From: Candidatus Methanomethylophilaceae archaeon
Lineage (GTDB): Archaea; Thermoplasmatota; Thermoplasmata; Methanomassiliicoccales; Methanomethylophilaceae
NCBI GenBank assembly: GCA_017461225.1
Contig: JAFTYV010000001.1
Location: forward strand, 1 to 55,637
Length of the DNA: 55,637 bases
Direction of reading: 5' to 3'
How positions within the stretch are numbered: the stretch's first letter is position 1; each line of letters begins with the position of its first letter. This document shows positions 16,511-25,018 of the stretch, one piece after another. The notes under the pieces were generated by a model. It had not been told where the DNA came from and ran no database searches. It saw only the letters and a list, made by a program, of their open reading frames with translations. The position numbers were made by a program, and so were the translations under genes.

Positions 16511-18247
16511 ATGATACTGAAGTACCTTAGTCGGAAGCAGTGGGCGCTGGTCTGCGTGATGGCGGCCTTCGTCACCATGCAGGTCTGGTTGGACCTGGAG
16601 ATACCGGGCTACATGTCCGAGATCACGGTGCTGCTGGGAAGCGGCGGCGCCACGGAGGAGATAGTCGGAGTGGGTGTCGAGATGGTCCTCTGCTCCCTGG
16701 GGAGCGTCGTGTGCTCCCTGTGTGCCGGCGGGGTCGCGGCGTACGTCGCCGCGGGTTTCGCCGAGACCGTCCGCAGGATCCAGTTCTCCAAGGTGCAGTC
16801 CTTCTCCCCGGAGGAGATGGGGAGGTTCAGCACCTACAGCCTGATCACCCGCTCCACCAACGACATCACGCAGGTCCAGCTGGCCGTGGCCAGGACGTCG
16901 CAGCTGGTGGTCAAGGTCCCGGTGATGACCTACATCGCACTGGGGAAGATCGCCACCGGCAGCTGGGAGTGGACCGAGCTCACGGCCGTGGGCATAGTGG
17001 CGATCATCATCGTCCAGTCGTTCATGCTGTTCTACGTGATCCCCCGCTACCGCAGGGTGCAGAGGTACACCGACGGCATGAACAGGGTGGTCCGCGAGAG
17101 CATGACCGGGGTCAGGGTCATCCGCGCATTCAACGCGGAGGCCTACCAGAACGCGAAGGCCGACACCGCGAACGACGAGCTCACGGACAACAACCTCTTC
17201 GCATCCCGCCTGCTCGCGTTCACCCGCCCGTTCAACGGGGTCGTCCAGAACATGCTCACGGTCGCCATATACTGGTCCGGTGCCGTCATCATCATGGGTG
17301 CCGCATCGTCCGAATCGGCGCTCTTCACGTTCTCCAACATGATCGTGTTCTCATCGTACGCGATGTACGTGGTCTCGTCCTTCATCCTGCTGGCGCACAT
17401 CGCCATGGGCCTGCCCCGTGCGATCGTCTCGGCTCAGCGCATAGAGGAGGTCATCGACACCGACCTCGGCATCGGGGACGGAGAGGGTGCCGAACCCGTC
17501 CGCGGGGACGTCCACATCTCGTTCAGGGGCGTGTCCTTCACCTACGCCGGCGGGAGCGGTCCCGTCCTGTCGGACGTGGACCTCGACATCATGCGCGGCG
17601 AGACCCTGGCGGTGATCGGTCAGACCGGCTCCGGGAAGACCACGCTGGTCAACCTCATCCCCCGCCTTTTCGACGCCACATCCGGGACCGTGGAGGTCGA
17701 CGGTTCGGACGTGAGGGACTACCGCCTCTCGGACCTCAGGTCCCGTCTGGGGTACGCGACGCAGAAGCCCGTGATCTTCTCGGGCACGGTGGGGTACAAC
17801 ATAGCCTACGGCTCCGGGGACGTCCCGGAGTCCGAGGTGCTCCGCGCCGCCGGGATCGCGCAGCTCGACGGGTACCTGTCGGAGAACGACGGCCTGGACA
17901 CGGAGATCCAGCAGAAGGGGGCCAACCTGTCCGGTGGCCAGAAGCAGAGGATATCCATCGCCAGGGCGGTGTGCAGGAGGCCGGAGATCTACATCTTCGA
18001 CGACTCCTTCTCCGCACTGGACTTCAGGACCGACATCGAGGTCCGCAGGGCGCTCCGCAGGGAGACCTCGGGCGCCACGACCGTCATCGTCTCCCAGAGG
18101 ATCGGCACCGTCCGCGATGCGGACAGGATAGTCGTGCTCTCCGAGGGGAGGGTCGCCGGGATCGGGACGCACGACGAACTCATGGAGGGGTGCGGGGTGT
18201 ACCGCGAGATGGCGGAGTCGCAGATCCCCAGGGAGGCGGGCACATGA
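16511..18247 (+). CDS. ABC half-transporter (MdlA/TM287-like), pair 1 subunit 1, degenerate ATPase site
   Basis: A 578-residue protein: a six-helix exporter-fold membrane domain (about 1-320) and an ATPase domain (about 335-578). Walker A is GQTGSGKTT near residue 370 and the signature is LSGGQKQR. Walker B reads YIFDDSFSALD: the catalytic glutamate is replaced by aspartate, as in the non-hydrolysing half of heterodimeric transporters such as TM287/288. It overlaps the next gene by ATGA. Proteins of this fold usually export drugs or lipids, but YbtPQ and IrtAB, which sit with iron-siderophore genes, work as importers. With FecBCD systems and a shared operator nearby, that second role is worth considering. 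Confidence 0.92.
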   Translation: MILKYLSRKQWALVCVMAAFVTMQVWLDLEIPGYMSEITVLLGSGGATEEIVGVGVEMVLCSLGSVVCSLCAGGVAAYVAAGFAETVRRIQFSKVQSFSPEEMGRFSTYSLITRSTNDITQVQLAVARTSQLVVKVPVMTYIALGKIATGSWEWTELTAVGIVAIIIVQSFMLFYVIPRYRRVQRYTDGMNRVVRESMTGVRVIRAFNAEAYQNAKADTANDELTDNNLFASRLLAFTRPFNGVVQNMLTVAIYWSGAVIIMGAASSESALFTFSNMIVFSSYAMYVVSSFILLAHIAMGLPRAIVSAQRIEEVIDTDLGIGDGEGAEPVRGDVHISFRGVSFTYAGGSGPVLSDVDLDIMRGETLAVIGQTGSGKTTLVNLIPRLFDATSGTVEVDGSDVRDYRLSDLRSRLGYATQKPVIFSGTVGYNIAYGSGDVPESEVLRAAGIAQLDGYLSENDGLDTEIQQKGANLSGGQKQRISIARAVCRRPEIYIFDDSFSALDFRTDIEVRRALRRETSGATTVIVSQRIGTVRDADRIVVLSEGRVAGIGTHDELMEGCGVYREMAESQIPREAGT

Positions 18248-20019
18248 TGGGCGGCTCCAAGAAGTCCAAACCGCAGGACCTCGGCGAGGCCTGGGTGAAC
18301 ATCCTGAGGTACATCAGGAGGTACCGCTACGTCTTCGTGGTGGCCGTCGTCCTGTCCGCCATCGGCTCCATGCTGTCCCTGATCGGACCGTACTACCTCA
18401 GCGACATGACCGACGCCATAGAGGACGGGATACACGGCGGCATGGACATCGACCTGATAGCAGGCCTCACGGTGTCCCTCCTGTGCGTGTACGCCGCCAG
18501 CGGCATCATCCAGTTCGTGGACAACTACCTCATGGCCACGGTGTCCCAGCGCTCCGCGCAGATGCTGCGCAGGGACGTGTCCAGGAAGATGGACCGGATC
18601 CCCCTCTCCTATTACGATAGATCGTCCAAGGGCGACGTCATGAGCCGCGTCACCAACGACATAGACACGTTGGGGACGTCGATGAACCAGTGCATAGGCT
18701 CCGTGGTCACCGCCCTGACCACCCTGTTCGGATCGTTCATCCTCATGGTGTTCATGGACATCCGCCTCACCCTGATCTGCTTCGCCATCGCGGTGGTCGG
18801 ATTCGTGGTGATCAAGACCGTCGCCAAGCACACGCAGAGGTACTTCCGCGACCAGCAGAGGAACCTCGGTGCGATGAACGGACTGGTCGAGGAGCAGTAC
18901 TCCGGCCACCTCATAGTGTCGTCGTTCGGCGGTGCGGAGGAGGCGATGGGGAGGTTCGACGCCATCAACCGCGAACTCAGGACCACGTCATTCAGATCCC
19001 AGTTCCTTGGCAGCGTGTCCACCCACCTGAACGGACTCATCAGCAACGTGGGGTACGTGATCATCTGCGTCGCAGGGGCGATGCTGTACATGGAGGGTGC
19101 GATAACCTTCGGCGTGATCGTGGCGTTCATGATCTATGTGAAGCTGTTCACCGGATCCTTCACACAGCTGTCCTCCGCGGTCGTGTCCATGCAGTCGGTG
19201 GCGGCCGCCGCGGAACGCGTGTTCGTGTTCCTCGACTACGACGAGATGCCCCCGCAGGGGACCTCCGTGGAACCGGAGAGGGTCGTCGGACGCGTCGAGT
19301 TCAGGGACGTCCGCTTCGGGTACGAGCCCGGGAGGGAGGTCATCCACGGATTCACCGCCACGATCGAACCGGGCCAGAGGGTCGCCATAGTCGGACCGAC
19401 CGGTGCCGGGAAGACCACGCTTGTAAACCTGCTCATGAGGTTCTACGAGGTGGACTCCGGCGACATCCTGATCGACGGCGTGTCCATACGCGACATGGAC
19501 AGGTCCCGCCTGCGCGGCATGTTCGGGATGGTGCTCCAGGACACGTGGATGTTCGAGGGGACCCTCAGGGAGAACATAGCGTTCAACAGGACCGGGGTCA
19601 CCGACGCCGACCTCGACAGGGTGTGCAGGGAGGTGGGGCTCCACCACTACGTGTCGGCGCTCCCCGACGGGTACGACACCCCGATGAGCGACGAGGACTC
19701 CCTGTCCGTCGGCCAGAAGCAGCAGATCACCATCGCGAGGGCCCTGATCGGGGAGCCCCCGATGGTCATCCTCGACGAGGCCACCAGCTCCGTCGACACC
19801 CTCACGGAGATGGAGGTCCAGAGGACGATGGACCGCATGATGGAGGGACGCACCTCCTTCGTCATAGCCCACCGCCTCTCCACGATCCTGGACGCGGACA
19901 TGATAATAGTGATGGATCACGGCGACATCGTCGAGACAGGGACCCACTCGGAGCTCATGGCGGAAGGGGGATTCTACCGCGACCTGTTCGACAGCCAGTT
20001 CGAGGTCCCCGACCCCTGA
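18244..20019 (+). CDS. ABC half-transporter (MdlB/TM288-like), pair 1 subunit 2, catalytic Glu present
   Basis: A 591-residue exporter-fold protein. Walker A is GPTGAGKTT near residue 384 and Walker B is VILDEATSSVD, with the catalytic glutamate. Its own signature is LSVGQKQQ and not LSGGQ. In a heterodimer this defective signature would face the DD Walker B of subunit 1, so both defects fall in the same composite site and the other site stays complete. That is the standard layout of asymmetric ABC transporters and supports pairing with the gene upstream. The start is the first ATG of ATGATG in the ATGA overlap. Confidence 0.92.
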   Translation: MMGGSKKSKPQDLGEAWVNILRYIRRYRYVFVVAVVLSAIGSMLSLIGPYYLSDMTDAIEDGIHGGMDIDLIAGLTVSLLCVYAASGIIQFVDNYLMATVSQRSAQMLRRDVSRKMDRIPLSYYDRSSKGDVMSRVTNDIDTLGTSMNQCIGSVVTALTTLFGSFILMVFMDIRLTLICFAIAVVGFVVIKTVAKHTQRYFRDQQRNLGAMNGLVEEQYSGHLIVSSFGGAEEAMGRFDAINRELRTTSFRSQFLGSVSTHLNGLISNVGYVIICVAGAMLYMEGAITFGVIVAFMIYVKLFTGSFTQLSSAVVSMQSVAAAAERVFVFLDYDEMPPQGTSVEPERVVGRVEFRDVRFGYEPGREVIHGFTATIEPGQRVAIVGPTGAGKTTLVNLLMRFYEVDSGDILIDGVSIRDMDRSRLRGMFGMVLQDTWMFEGTLRENIAFNRTGVTDADLDRVCREVGLHHYVSALPDGYDTPMSDEDSLSVGQKQQITIARALIGEPPMVILDEATSSVDTLTEMEVQRTMDRMMEGRTSFVIAHRLSTILDADMIIVMDHGDIVETGTHSELMAEGGFYRDLFDSQFEVPDP

Positions 20020-20070
20020 CGGTCGGGGCCCCTCCCCCTTCTGGGAAGGGTTATCTACCCGTTCACGATA

Positions 20071-20087
20071 TTGGATGATATATCCAA
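20071..20087. promoter_or_regulatory. TTGGAT-N5-ATCCAA operator, second half-transporter pair
   Basis: TTGGATGATATATCCAA: both arms are perfect. Its end is 15 bases before the start at 20103, in a short gap between two similar operons, which suggests independent control of the second pair. Confidence 0.8.
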
Positions 20088-20102
20088 TTTGGTGTGGTCC
20101 AG

Positions 20103-21890
20103 ATGGGGGAATCGGAGAGGTCGGGGAGGAGCGTGGGATCGTTCATCAGGGACGTCCGCTCCGTCCTCCGCTACTTCGGACGCCTGGAGTGGACCGTGGT
20201 CGCCCTCGTGTTCGTCCTCACCGTGGCACAGGTGTACCTGGACCTGAGGATACCTGAGTACATGGCGTCCATCACCGAGACCCTCGTGAACCACGGTTCC
20301 ACGGACCTGGTGATGGTCGATGCGTGGAGCATGGTGAAGTGCGCCCTGGCCAGCCTGGCCATGGGGATGTGTATAACCCTCCTGATCGGGGTGGTGTCGT
20401 CGAGGTACTCCATGCGCCTCCGCGAGATCCAGTTCGAGAGGGTCCAGGGGTTCTCCATGGAGGAGATGGGGAGGTTCAGCACCTACAGCCTGATCACCCG
20501 CTCCACCAACGACATCAAGCAGATACAGGACTTCATCGGCATCAGCCTGGAGTCCCTCATGAGGGCCCCCGTGGTCTGCGGCCTCGCACTCTTCAAGATA
20601 TCCTGCAGCGACCTGTCGTGGACGGCGGTCACCGTGGTCGCCGTCGGCCTCATGCTCGTCCTCGTCGGATGCATCCTCCGTAGGACCATACCCGGTTTCA
20701 GGAGGGTCCAGAGGCTCACCGACGGCGTGAACCGCGTGTCCGCGGAGCTCATCGACGGGATCAGGGTCATCCGCGCATACAACGCGGAGGGGTTCGAGAG
20801 GGGGAGGTTCTCCGAGGCGAACGGGGAGCTGACCCGCAACAACCTCGGCGTGTACCGCGTGATGGCGTTCAACGTGCCGTTCAACGCACTCATCAGGAAC
20901 AGCCTGACCATGGCCATCTACTGGGTGGGTGCCTTCACCATCGCCGGTACGGCCGGCTACGAGGCGAGACTGACCCTGTTCTCGGACATGATCGTCTTCG
21001 CCACCTACTCCGTGATGATCCTCAACGGGTTCAGGACCCTCACGCAGATGTTCAACCTCATGCCGCGTGCGACCGTGGCGTCGCAGCGCATAGCCGAGGT
21101 CATAGACACCGTGCCGTCCATCGTGGGCGGCCCCTCCCACGGGGATCCCGCCCATGACGTGGCGGTATCGTTCAGGGACGTCTCCTTCAGGTACCCCGGT
21201 GCGGGTTCCGACACGCTCTCCGGGATCACGTTCGACGTGGGGAGGGGCGAGACGGTGGCCGTCATAGGCTCCACCGGTTCGGGGAAGACCACGCTGGTCA
21301 ACCTGATCCCCAGGTTCTACGACGCCACGGGCGGATCCGTGGAGGTCATGGGCACCCCCATAGGCGACCTGGACCTGGACGCCCTGCGCGGGAACATCGG
21401 GTTCGTCTCCCAGGACAACTCCGTGCTCTCCGGGACCGTGAGGTCCAACGTCTCCTACGGTTCCGCGTCGTCATCCGACGAGAGCGTCACGGATGCCCTT
21501 CGCACCGCGAGGGCGGACACGTTCGTGGAAGATATGGGCGGACTCGACTCCAGGATCGAGGAGAGGGGGAGGAACCTCTCCGGTGGACAGAAGCAGAGGA
21601 TATCCATCGCACGCGCGGTGCACAAGTCCCCGGGCATATTCGTGTTCGACGACTCGTTCTCGGCCCTGGACTTCAGGACCGACCGCGACGTGCGCTCCGC
21701 CCTCAGGGAGCGTTTCCCCGACGCCACGGTCATCGTGGTCGCCCAGAGGATCGGGACCGTCATCGGTTCCGACAGGATCGTCGTCCTGGACGGTGGACGC
21801 ATCGCGGGCATCGGGACGCACGACGAGCTGATGTCGTCGTGCACGGTGTACAGGGAGATCGCCGAATCGCAGATCGAGGGGGCGGAGTGA
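20103..21890 (+). CDS. ABC half-transporter (MdlA/TM287-like), pair 2 subunit 1, degenerate ATPase site
   Basis: A 595-residue paralogue of the protein at 16511, with shared segments such as EEMGRFSTYSLITRSTNDI and GIRVIRAYNAEGFE. Walker A is GSTGSGKTT near 389, the signature is LSGGQKQR, and Walker B is FVFDDSFSALD, again lacking the catalytic glutamate. The ATG at 20103 was preferred over a GTG nine bases upstream because the latter would place the start almost on the operator. It precedes its partner by a single base. This pair and the one before it form a tandem duplication of a whole operon. Confidence 0.92.
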   Translation: MGESERSGRSVGSFIRDVRSVLRYFGRLEWTVVALVFVLTVAQVYLDLRIPEYMASITETLVNHGSTDLVMVDAWSMVKCALASLAMGMCITLLIGVVSSRYSMRLREIQFERVQGFSMEEMGRFSTYSLITRSTNDIKQIQDFIGISLESLMRAPVVCGLALFKISCSDLSWTAVTVVAVGLMLVLVGCILRRTIPGFRRVQRLTDGVNRVSAELIDGIRVIRAYNAEGFERGRFSEANGELTRNNLGVYRVMAFNVPFNALIRNSLTMAIYWVGAFTIAGTAGYEARLTLFSDMIVFATYSVMILNGFRTLTQMFNLMPRATVASQRIAEVIDTVPSIVGGPSHGDPAHDVAVSFRDVSFRYPGAGSDTLSGITFDVGRGETVAVIGSTGSGKTTLVNLIPRFYDATGGSVEVMGTPIGDLDLDALRGNIGFVSQDNSVLSGTVRSNVSYGSASSSDESVTDALRTARADTFVEDMGGLDSRIEERGRNLSGGQKQRISIARAVHKSPGIFVFDDSFSALDFRTDRDVRSALRERFPDATVIVVAQRIGTVIGSDRIVVLDGGRIAGIGTHDELMSSCTVYREIAESQIEGAE

Positions 21891-21891
21891 C

Positions 21892-23697
21892 ATGGCCGCC
21901 AGGCACGCTCTGATGACGGGGAAGAGCAAGAACCCCTCGGGCGTCGTCATGGACAGACCGGAATCCGTGGTCGCGGCCTGGGGCAGGATAATACGCTACA
22001 TGGGCAGGTACCGCTGGTACATGCTCCTGGCCGTGGTGTTCGCCGCCATGGAGGCCGGGCTGTCATCCCAGGCCCCCAACAGGATCAGCGCCATGGCCGA
22101 CACCATCGAGGCGGGGCTCTCGTCGGGGTCCATCGACCTGGCGGCCGTATCGTGGCTTGGACTCACCGTCCTGCTCATCTACACCCTGTCCAGCACCGTG
22201 TCCTTCCTGCGCCACCGCACCACATCGTCCGTGTCGCAGAGGATCAGCGGTCACCTCCGCGAGGATCTGGCGGCCAAAATGGACCGCCTCCCGCTCGGGT
22301 ACATAGACTCCCTGGGACGCGGCGACCTGATGAGCAGGTTCACCAACGACACCGACACCATAGGCGCGGCCCTCAACAACAGCATGGGCGCGTTCATCCT
22401 CGGGATCACGACGTTCGTTATGTGCCTGACCATGATGGTCCTCACCGACTACAGGCTCGCGTTCGTCGCGGTGTCGTCGTCACTGCTGGGGATAGCCGCG
22501 TCCGCGCTCATAATCAAGGTCACCCAGAAGTACTACCGCAACCAGCAGGAGAACATCGGCAGGATGTACGGTCTGGTGTCGGAGGTGTACTCATCGAAGA
22601 GGGTCGTCATGGCCTACTGCGGGGAGGGGGATGCCAAGGGCAGGTTCGACACCATCAACGAGAACCTCAGGGACAGCTGCCTGAAGTCCGAGATCACGGT
22701 GGGACTGCTCCCGGCGATGACCAGTTTCGTCGGGAACATCAGCTACGTCCTGGTGTGCCTGGTGGGTGCGCTCATGGTCCTGGAGGGGGAGATCACCATC
22801 GGTGTGATCGTCGCCTTCATCGTGTACGTGAAGATGTTCGCGGGACCCTTCGACATGATATCCAGCTCGATCAGCAGACTGCAGGCCGCGGGAGCCGCAT
22901 CCGAGCGCATCTTCGGTTTCCTGGACCACGTGGAGATGACCCCCGACCCCGATGCGGAGCCGGTGGGGGAGGTCCGCGGACGCGTCGAGTTCAGGGACGT
23001 CCGCTTCGGGTACACCCCGGACAGGGAGATCATCCACGGACTGGACCTCGTGGTGGAACCGGGTCAGAGGGTGGCCATCGTTGGGCCGACCGGTGCGGGG
23101 AAGACCACGCTCGTGAATCTGCTGATGAGGTTCTACGATGCGGACTCCGGGGACATCCTGGTCGACGGCAGATCCATATACACGATGACCAGGGAACAGG
23201 TTCACGACCTGTTCTGCATGGTCCTGCAGGACACCTGGCTCATGGACGGGACCATCAGGGACAACGTGGCGTACTGCAACGACGTCTCCGACGCGGATGT
23301 CAGGGCGGCCTGCGAGGCCGTGGGGATACACGGGTTCGTCGAGGGGCTCCCGGACGGGTACGACACCGTGATCGGACGCGACCTGGAGCTGTCCGCGGGA
23401 CAGAGGCAGCAGCTGACCATAGCCCGCGCAATGGTGGACAGGGCGCCGATGCTCATCCTGGACGAGGCCACCAGCTCGGTGGACACCAGGACCGAGCGCA
23501 GGATCCAGATGACGATGTCCGGACTCACCGCCGGGAGGACGTCGTTCATAATCGCGCACAGGCTCTCCACGATCCGTGACTCGGATCTTATCCTCGTCAT
23601 GGACGGCGGCGACGTGGTGGAGCAGGGCACGCATGCGGAGCTCCTCGCCAGGGGAGGGTTCTACCACAGGCTGTACCACTCCCAGTTCGATGGATGA
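21892..23697 (+). CDS. ABC half-transporter (MdlB/TM288-like), pair 2 subunit 2
   Basis: A 601-residue exporter-fold protein paralogous to 18244-20019 (shared VEFRDVRFGYTPDREIIHG-type segment). Walker A is GPTGAGKTT near 398, the signature LSAGQRQQ is altered, and Walker B LILDEATSSVD is intact. As in pair 1, the altered signature and the partner's altered Walker B would form one degenerate site. The N-terminus is about 20 residues longer than in the pair 1 counterpart; a later ATG (MDRPESVV) is an alternative start. Confidence 0.92.
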   Translation: MAARHALMTGKSKNPSGVVMDRPESVVAAWGRIIRYMGRYRWYMLLAVVFAAMEAGLSSQAPNRISAMADTIEAGLSSGSIDLAAVSWLGLTVLLIYTLSSTVSFLRHRTTSSVSQRISGHLREDLAAKMDRLPLGYIDSLGRGDLMSRFTNDTDTIGAALNNSMGAFILGITTFVMCLTMMVLTDYRLAFVAVSSSLLGIAASALIIKVTQKYYRNQQENIGRMYGLVSEVYSSKRVVMAYCGEGDAKGRFDTINENLRDSCLKSEITVGLLPAMTSFVGNISYVLVCLVGALMVLEGEITIGVIVAFIVYVKMFAGPFDMISSSISRLQAAGAASERIFGFLDHVEMTPDPDAEPVGEVRGRVEFRDVRFGYTPDREIIHGLDLVVEPGQRVAIVGPTGAGKTTLVNLLMRFYDADSGDILVDGRSIYTMTREQVHDLFCMVLQDTWLMDGTIRDNVAYCNDVSDADVRAACEAVGIHGFVEGLPDGYDTVIGRDLELSAGQRQQLTIARAMVDRAPMLILDEATSSVDTRTERRIQMTMSGLTAGRTSFIIAHRLSTIRDSDLILVMDGGDVVEQGTHAELLARGGFYHRLYHSQFDG

Positions 23698-23722
23698 CGG
23701 ATGCATCCGTAAAAGGAAGGAT

Positions 23723-23740
23723 GGCGGGGATTACCCCGCC
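23723..23740. terminator. Shared hairpin between convergent operons
   Basis: GGCGGGG / CCCCGCC stem with an ATTA loop in the 46-bp gap between the half-transporter and the second NifK-like gene; it could serve both directions. Confidence 0.45.
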
Positions 23741-23743
23741 GTT

Positions 23744-25018
23744 TCAGTTGACCCTCGCACCGTGTAGCATCTCGTCCAGGATGTAGAGGGAGCCCTGCAC
23801 CCCGTATATCGGACGTGGGATCACGTCGTCGAGTCCCATGGACGAGTGTCCGATGGGGACCCCGACCCTGCATCCGCCGTTGACGGACATCGTCACCGCA
23901 GTCAGACCCTCTGAGAACACCGCCCCGCAACCGTGGACAGGGGGCCTCCCGAACGATTCCGCGTAGTCGATGGACTCCAGGAACGACCTCACGGCGTCCA
24001 CCTCGTCCGGATCCGCACCCGGATCCACGTCCACCGCCACCGGTGCCATGCACAGGTAGGTGTACAGCCACTCTGTGAGCGGCCTGACCACGGATGCTAT
24101 CCCCGCGGCGGAGAACGTCATGCCCTTGATGCGAAGGGCGTTGTACTTCATCCCCACGAACTTCTCCAGGACCCTGTCGCGTGCACGGCGGACCCTGGCC
24201 AGTGCGGGTGCGGGATCGCATCCGGCGGCCTCCGCCACCGTGCGGATCCAGCCCTCCGTCGCATCGAAGCCCACCGGGGCGCCGTGCGGCGAACGGATGA
24301 TGCGGACCCCGTTGTCCGCATAGTAGTCCACGAGACCCTGGCAGGCCTCCGGGCACACGACGACGGCGAACTCGGCGTTCAGGGACCCCCTGAGCTCCGC
24401 GACCGTCGCCCCCGCACCGGGGACCGCGACGACCTCCAGACCCATGGACTCCACGAGTCCGCACAGCTCCTCGGTCGCCGCCCTCCAGTCCTTGTCCATG
24501 ATGGTGAGTCCCAGGAGGACCACCGTCCCGGGGCGCGGCGAGTCCCTCACCGGGTCCAGGCCCTCCAGGACGGTCCTCAGCATGTGGCCGTAGCACATGG
24601 TGACGGGCATGGAGACGAGGGACTCGTCCATGTACACCACTTTCGACTCCAGACCGAGGTCGCGTATGGCCTTCTCGTGGTTGTCACCGATCAGCCCGGC
24701 ACCCGGGGAGTTGATGATCACCGCGAACTCCGGCCTGCGGGACTCCACGATCGGCAGTCCCTCGCGGACCTTGTACGCGGCACCGTTGATGAAATCGTAC
24801 TCGTCGAGGTACGTGGCAGGCACCCTCGGGTACCCGTAGAAGTACGGTGAGAAGAAGTCCAGGTCGTCGTCGGGGTCGTCCCTCGGATAGACCGCTGTGG
24901 AGTGCACCATGTGTCTCACCCTGCATCCTCCGGGTCCGTGGAGGAACACCATCGCGTCGGAGATGCTCTCCACGGCCATTATCGCCCCGTTGAAGCCATC
25001 GGGCAGGACCCTGGTCAT
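23744..25018 (-). CDS. NifK/BchB-like partner subunit of nitrogenase-like reductase (copy 2)
   Basis: A 424-residue protein with an ATGA overlap with the NifHD fusion before it. It is a clear paralogue of 3220-4479: VLPDGFNGAI at the start, HGPGGC with Cys32, YLDEYDFINGA, and SPGAGLIGDNHEKA without a cysteine at the NifK Cys153 place. Cys32 is the only cluster-type cysteine shared by both copies, and Cys64 of copy 1 is Ala here. The C-terminal GVQGSLYILDEML matches copy 1 GIPGSLMIVEEIL, a motif that may be specific to this subgroup. With the D-like cysteines it would complete one [4Fe-4S] site. Confidence 0.82.
   Translation of the reverse strand: MTRVLPDGFNGAIMAVESISDAMVFLHGPGGCRVRHMVHSTAVYPRDDPDDDLDFFSPYFYGYPRVPATYLDEYDFINGAAYKVREGLPIVESRRPEFAVIINSPGAGLIGDNHEKAIRDLGLESKVVYMDESLVSMPVTMCYGHMLRTVLEGLDPVRDSPRPGTVVLLGLTIMDKDWRAATEELCGLVESMGLEVVAVPGAGATVAELRGSLNAEFAVVVCPEACQGLVDYYADNGVRIIRSPHGAPVGFDATEGWIRTVAEAAGCDPAPALARVRRARDRVLEKFVGMKYNALRIKGMTFSAAGIASVVRPLTEWLYTYLCMAPVAVDVDPGADPDEVDAVRSFLESIDYAESFGRPPVHGCGAVFSEGLTAVTMSVNGGCRVGVPIGHSSMGLDDVIPRPIYGVQGSLYILDEMLHGARVN

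Noticed and set aside
23690-23709. Another ATGGAT...ATCC copy of the operator at the end of the second half-transporter gene
   Set aside because: Arm spacing differs from 17 nt, it overlaps coding sequence and it lies at the 3' ends of two convergent genes.
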